Assembly: GCF_004920835.1 (NCBI RefSeq) | Contig: NZ_QFHO01000007.1 | Coordinates: 1-64,000 of the forward strand | DNA: 64,000 nucleotides | Source of the DNA: Stenotrophomonas maltophilia | GTDB taxonomy: Bacteria > Pseudomonadota > Gammaproteobacteria > Xanthomonadales > Xanthomonadaceae | Direction: 5' to 3' | Part shown: positions 63,188 through 64,000 of the stretch, piece by piece | How the letters are laid out: every line of letters starts with the position of its first letter | Numbering within the stretch: the stretch's first letter is position 1 | Translations under genes and position numbers: made by a program | Notes under the pieces: model-generated | What the model was told of the DNA's origin: nothing | Databases searched by the model: none | What the model saw: only the letters and a program-made list of their open reading frames with translations

Positions 63188-64000
63188 TCAGTCGATCCGC
63201 ACTACGGTGCGGCCCAGCGAACCGCCGGCCAGCATCCGCTCGAACACCGCCGGCAGGCCGTCCAGGCCGACTTCGGCGGTACAGATGCGGTCCAGGTGCT
63301 GCGGCTTCCACTCGTTGCCCAGTCGCGCCCACACCGCTTCGCGCAGCCCGCGCGGTGCATTGGCCGAGGACACGCCCAGCAGTGACACGCCGCGCAGGAT
63401 GAACGGCATCACCGTCATGTCCAGTTTCGGGCTTGCCGCGAGGCCGGCGCTCACCACGCTGCCATAGGGCACGGTCTGCGCCAGCAGGCTGGCCAGCATG
63501 TCGCCTCCGGCATTGTCGAGGCCCCCGCCGAAGCGGGCGGACTGCAGTGGGCCGATATCGGCCAACGCCTCACGTGGCAGCACTTCGGCGGCGCCGATGC
63601 CCCGCAGGAAGTCCGACTGCTCTGGCTTGCCGCTGACCGCGTGCACCGTGTAGCCGGCGCGGCTGAAGATGGACAGCGCCAGCGCGCCCACACCGCCGCT
63701 GGCACCGGTGACCGCCAGCGGGCCGAGCTCCGGGGTCTGCCGGTTGTCCTGCAGGCGCAGCAGGGCAAACGCCGCCGTGAAGCCGGCGGTGCCCAGCACC
63801 ATTGCCTCGCGGGCACTCAGCCCGGCCGGCAGCGCGATCACCGCGCTCGATTCCAGCCGCACATACTGGCTGTAGCCGCCGTCGCGGGTTTCGCTGAGGC
63901 CGCAGCCGGTGGCCAGTACCGCATCGCCTTCACGCCAGGCCGGGTCGGTGGATGCCACCACGGTGCCGGCCACATCGATCCCGCCGACCAGCGGGAAGCG
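63188..64000 (-). CDS. YhdH/AcuI-type quinone oxidoreductase, 5' part beyond the window
   Basis: This is a zinc-free medium-chain dehydrogenase of the YhdH/YhfP (acrylyl-CoA reductase) group. Visible are VGGIDVAGTVVAS (completed by bases after 63973), VLGTAGFTAAFALLRL, the NADPH-binding VTGASGGVGALALSIF, and the C-terminal LAGGSLGRTVVRID. About 270 residues are visible, and the family length is about 325, so roughly 55 N-terminal residues lie beyond base 64000. Confidence 0.9.
   Translation of the reverse strand, partial: RFPLVGGIDVAGTVVASTDPAWREGDAVLATGCGLSETRDGGYSQYVRLESSAVIALPAGLSAREAMVLGTAGFTAAFALLRLQDNRQTPELGPLAVTGASGGVGALALSIFSRAGYTVHAVSGKPEQSDFLRGIGAAEVLPREALADIGPLQSARFGGGLDNAGGDMLASLLAQTVPYGSVVSAGLAASPKLDMTVMPFILRGVSLLGVSSANAPRGLREAVWARLGNEWKPQHLDRICTAEVGLDGLPAVFERMLAGGSLGRTVVRID

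Overview
The window reads as a chromosomal segment of a high-GC gammaproteobacterium of the family Xanthomonadaceae, most likely Stenotrophomonas maltophilia or a close relative. The reasons are the high GC content, the Xanthomonas-like protein set (SAM-I riboswitch before a MetX-type acyltransferase, metB and hom; large TonB receptor; PilH-like regulator), and above all about a dozen intergenic palindromes that begin with GTAG or end with CTAC. These match the SMAG (Stenotrophomonas GTAG) family of REP-like repeats. I see no rRNA, tRNA, CRISPR array, prophage, transposase or plasmid function. The segment is almost entirely core metabolism and envelope functions.

Layout. 1-4970: a DUF4442/hotdog gene, then an alpha/beta hydrolase-fadE operon divergent from a TetR regulator. 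Two matching inverted repeats lie between them. 5112-9218: a TonB-dependent receptor and a small outer-membrane-like protein, separated by an unusually AT-rich gap. 9335-12522: hslO, mtgA, a GtrB-like polyprenyl glycosyltransferase and a CBS-pair protein. 12777-18212: an AsmA-like protein, a hemolysin III/TrhA membrane protein, prfC and an M23-family envelope protein. 18329-21885: a SAM-I riboswitch controlling a translationally coupled metX-metB-hom operon, which covers homoserine formation through to cystathionine. 21976-26725: a secreted hydrolase, sdaA, a glutaredoxin-like protein, and an operon of two YceI proteins around a cytochrome b561. 26892-34062: two tandem, paralogous giant hybrid histidine kinases, each with a periplasmic beta-propeller. 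34466-40866: an MdtD-like MFS pump, hemE, a tiny WGR protein, aroK-aroB, dodecin, a glycerate-kinase-like protein and pdxH. 40876-43516: a NIF3/YqfO-like protein, a DoxX protein and prpR.

43537-51316 is a complete propionate (2-methylcitrate cycle) operon, prpB-prpC-acnD-prpF-prpD. It has a visible sigma-54 promoter and repeated TGTTTCA boxes between it and the divergent sigma-54 activator prpR. It carries both known types of methylcitrate dehydratase (AcnD/PrpF and PrpD). 51394-52530 is a lower-GC orphan gene encoding a WGR-like domain joined to a beta-propeller. 52852-60190 is the alpha-2-macroglobulin lipoprotein and PbpC pair. The right end holds a ferritin-like protein, a peroxiredoxin, a CbpA-type DnaJ protein, a PilH-like regulator and a quinone oxidoreductase cut by the window end.

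I found no clearly new multi-gene system. The most unusual observations are these: four genes take their TAG stop codon from the GTAG end of a SMAG repeat; two divergent copies of a second, longer inverted-repeat family; the paired hybrid kinases lacking a DNA-binding output; the WGR/propeller orphan; and the compact regulatory regions of the tetR/hydrolase, met and prp loci.
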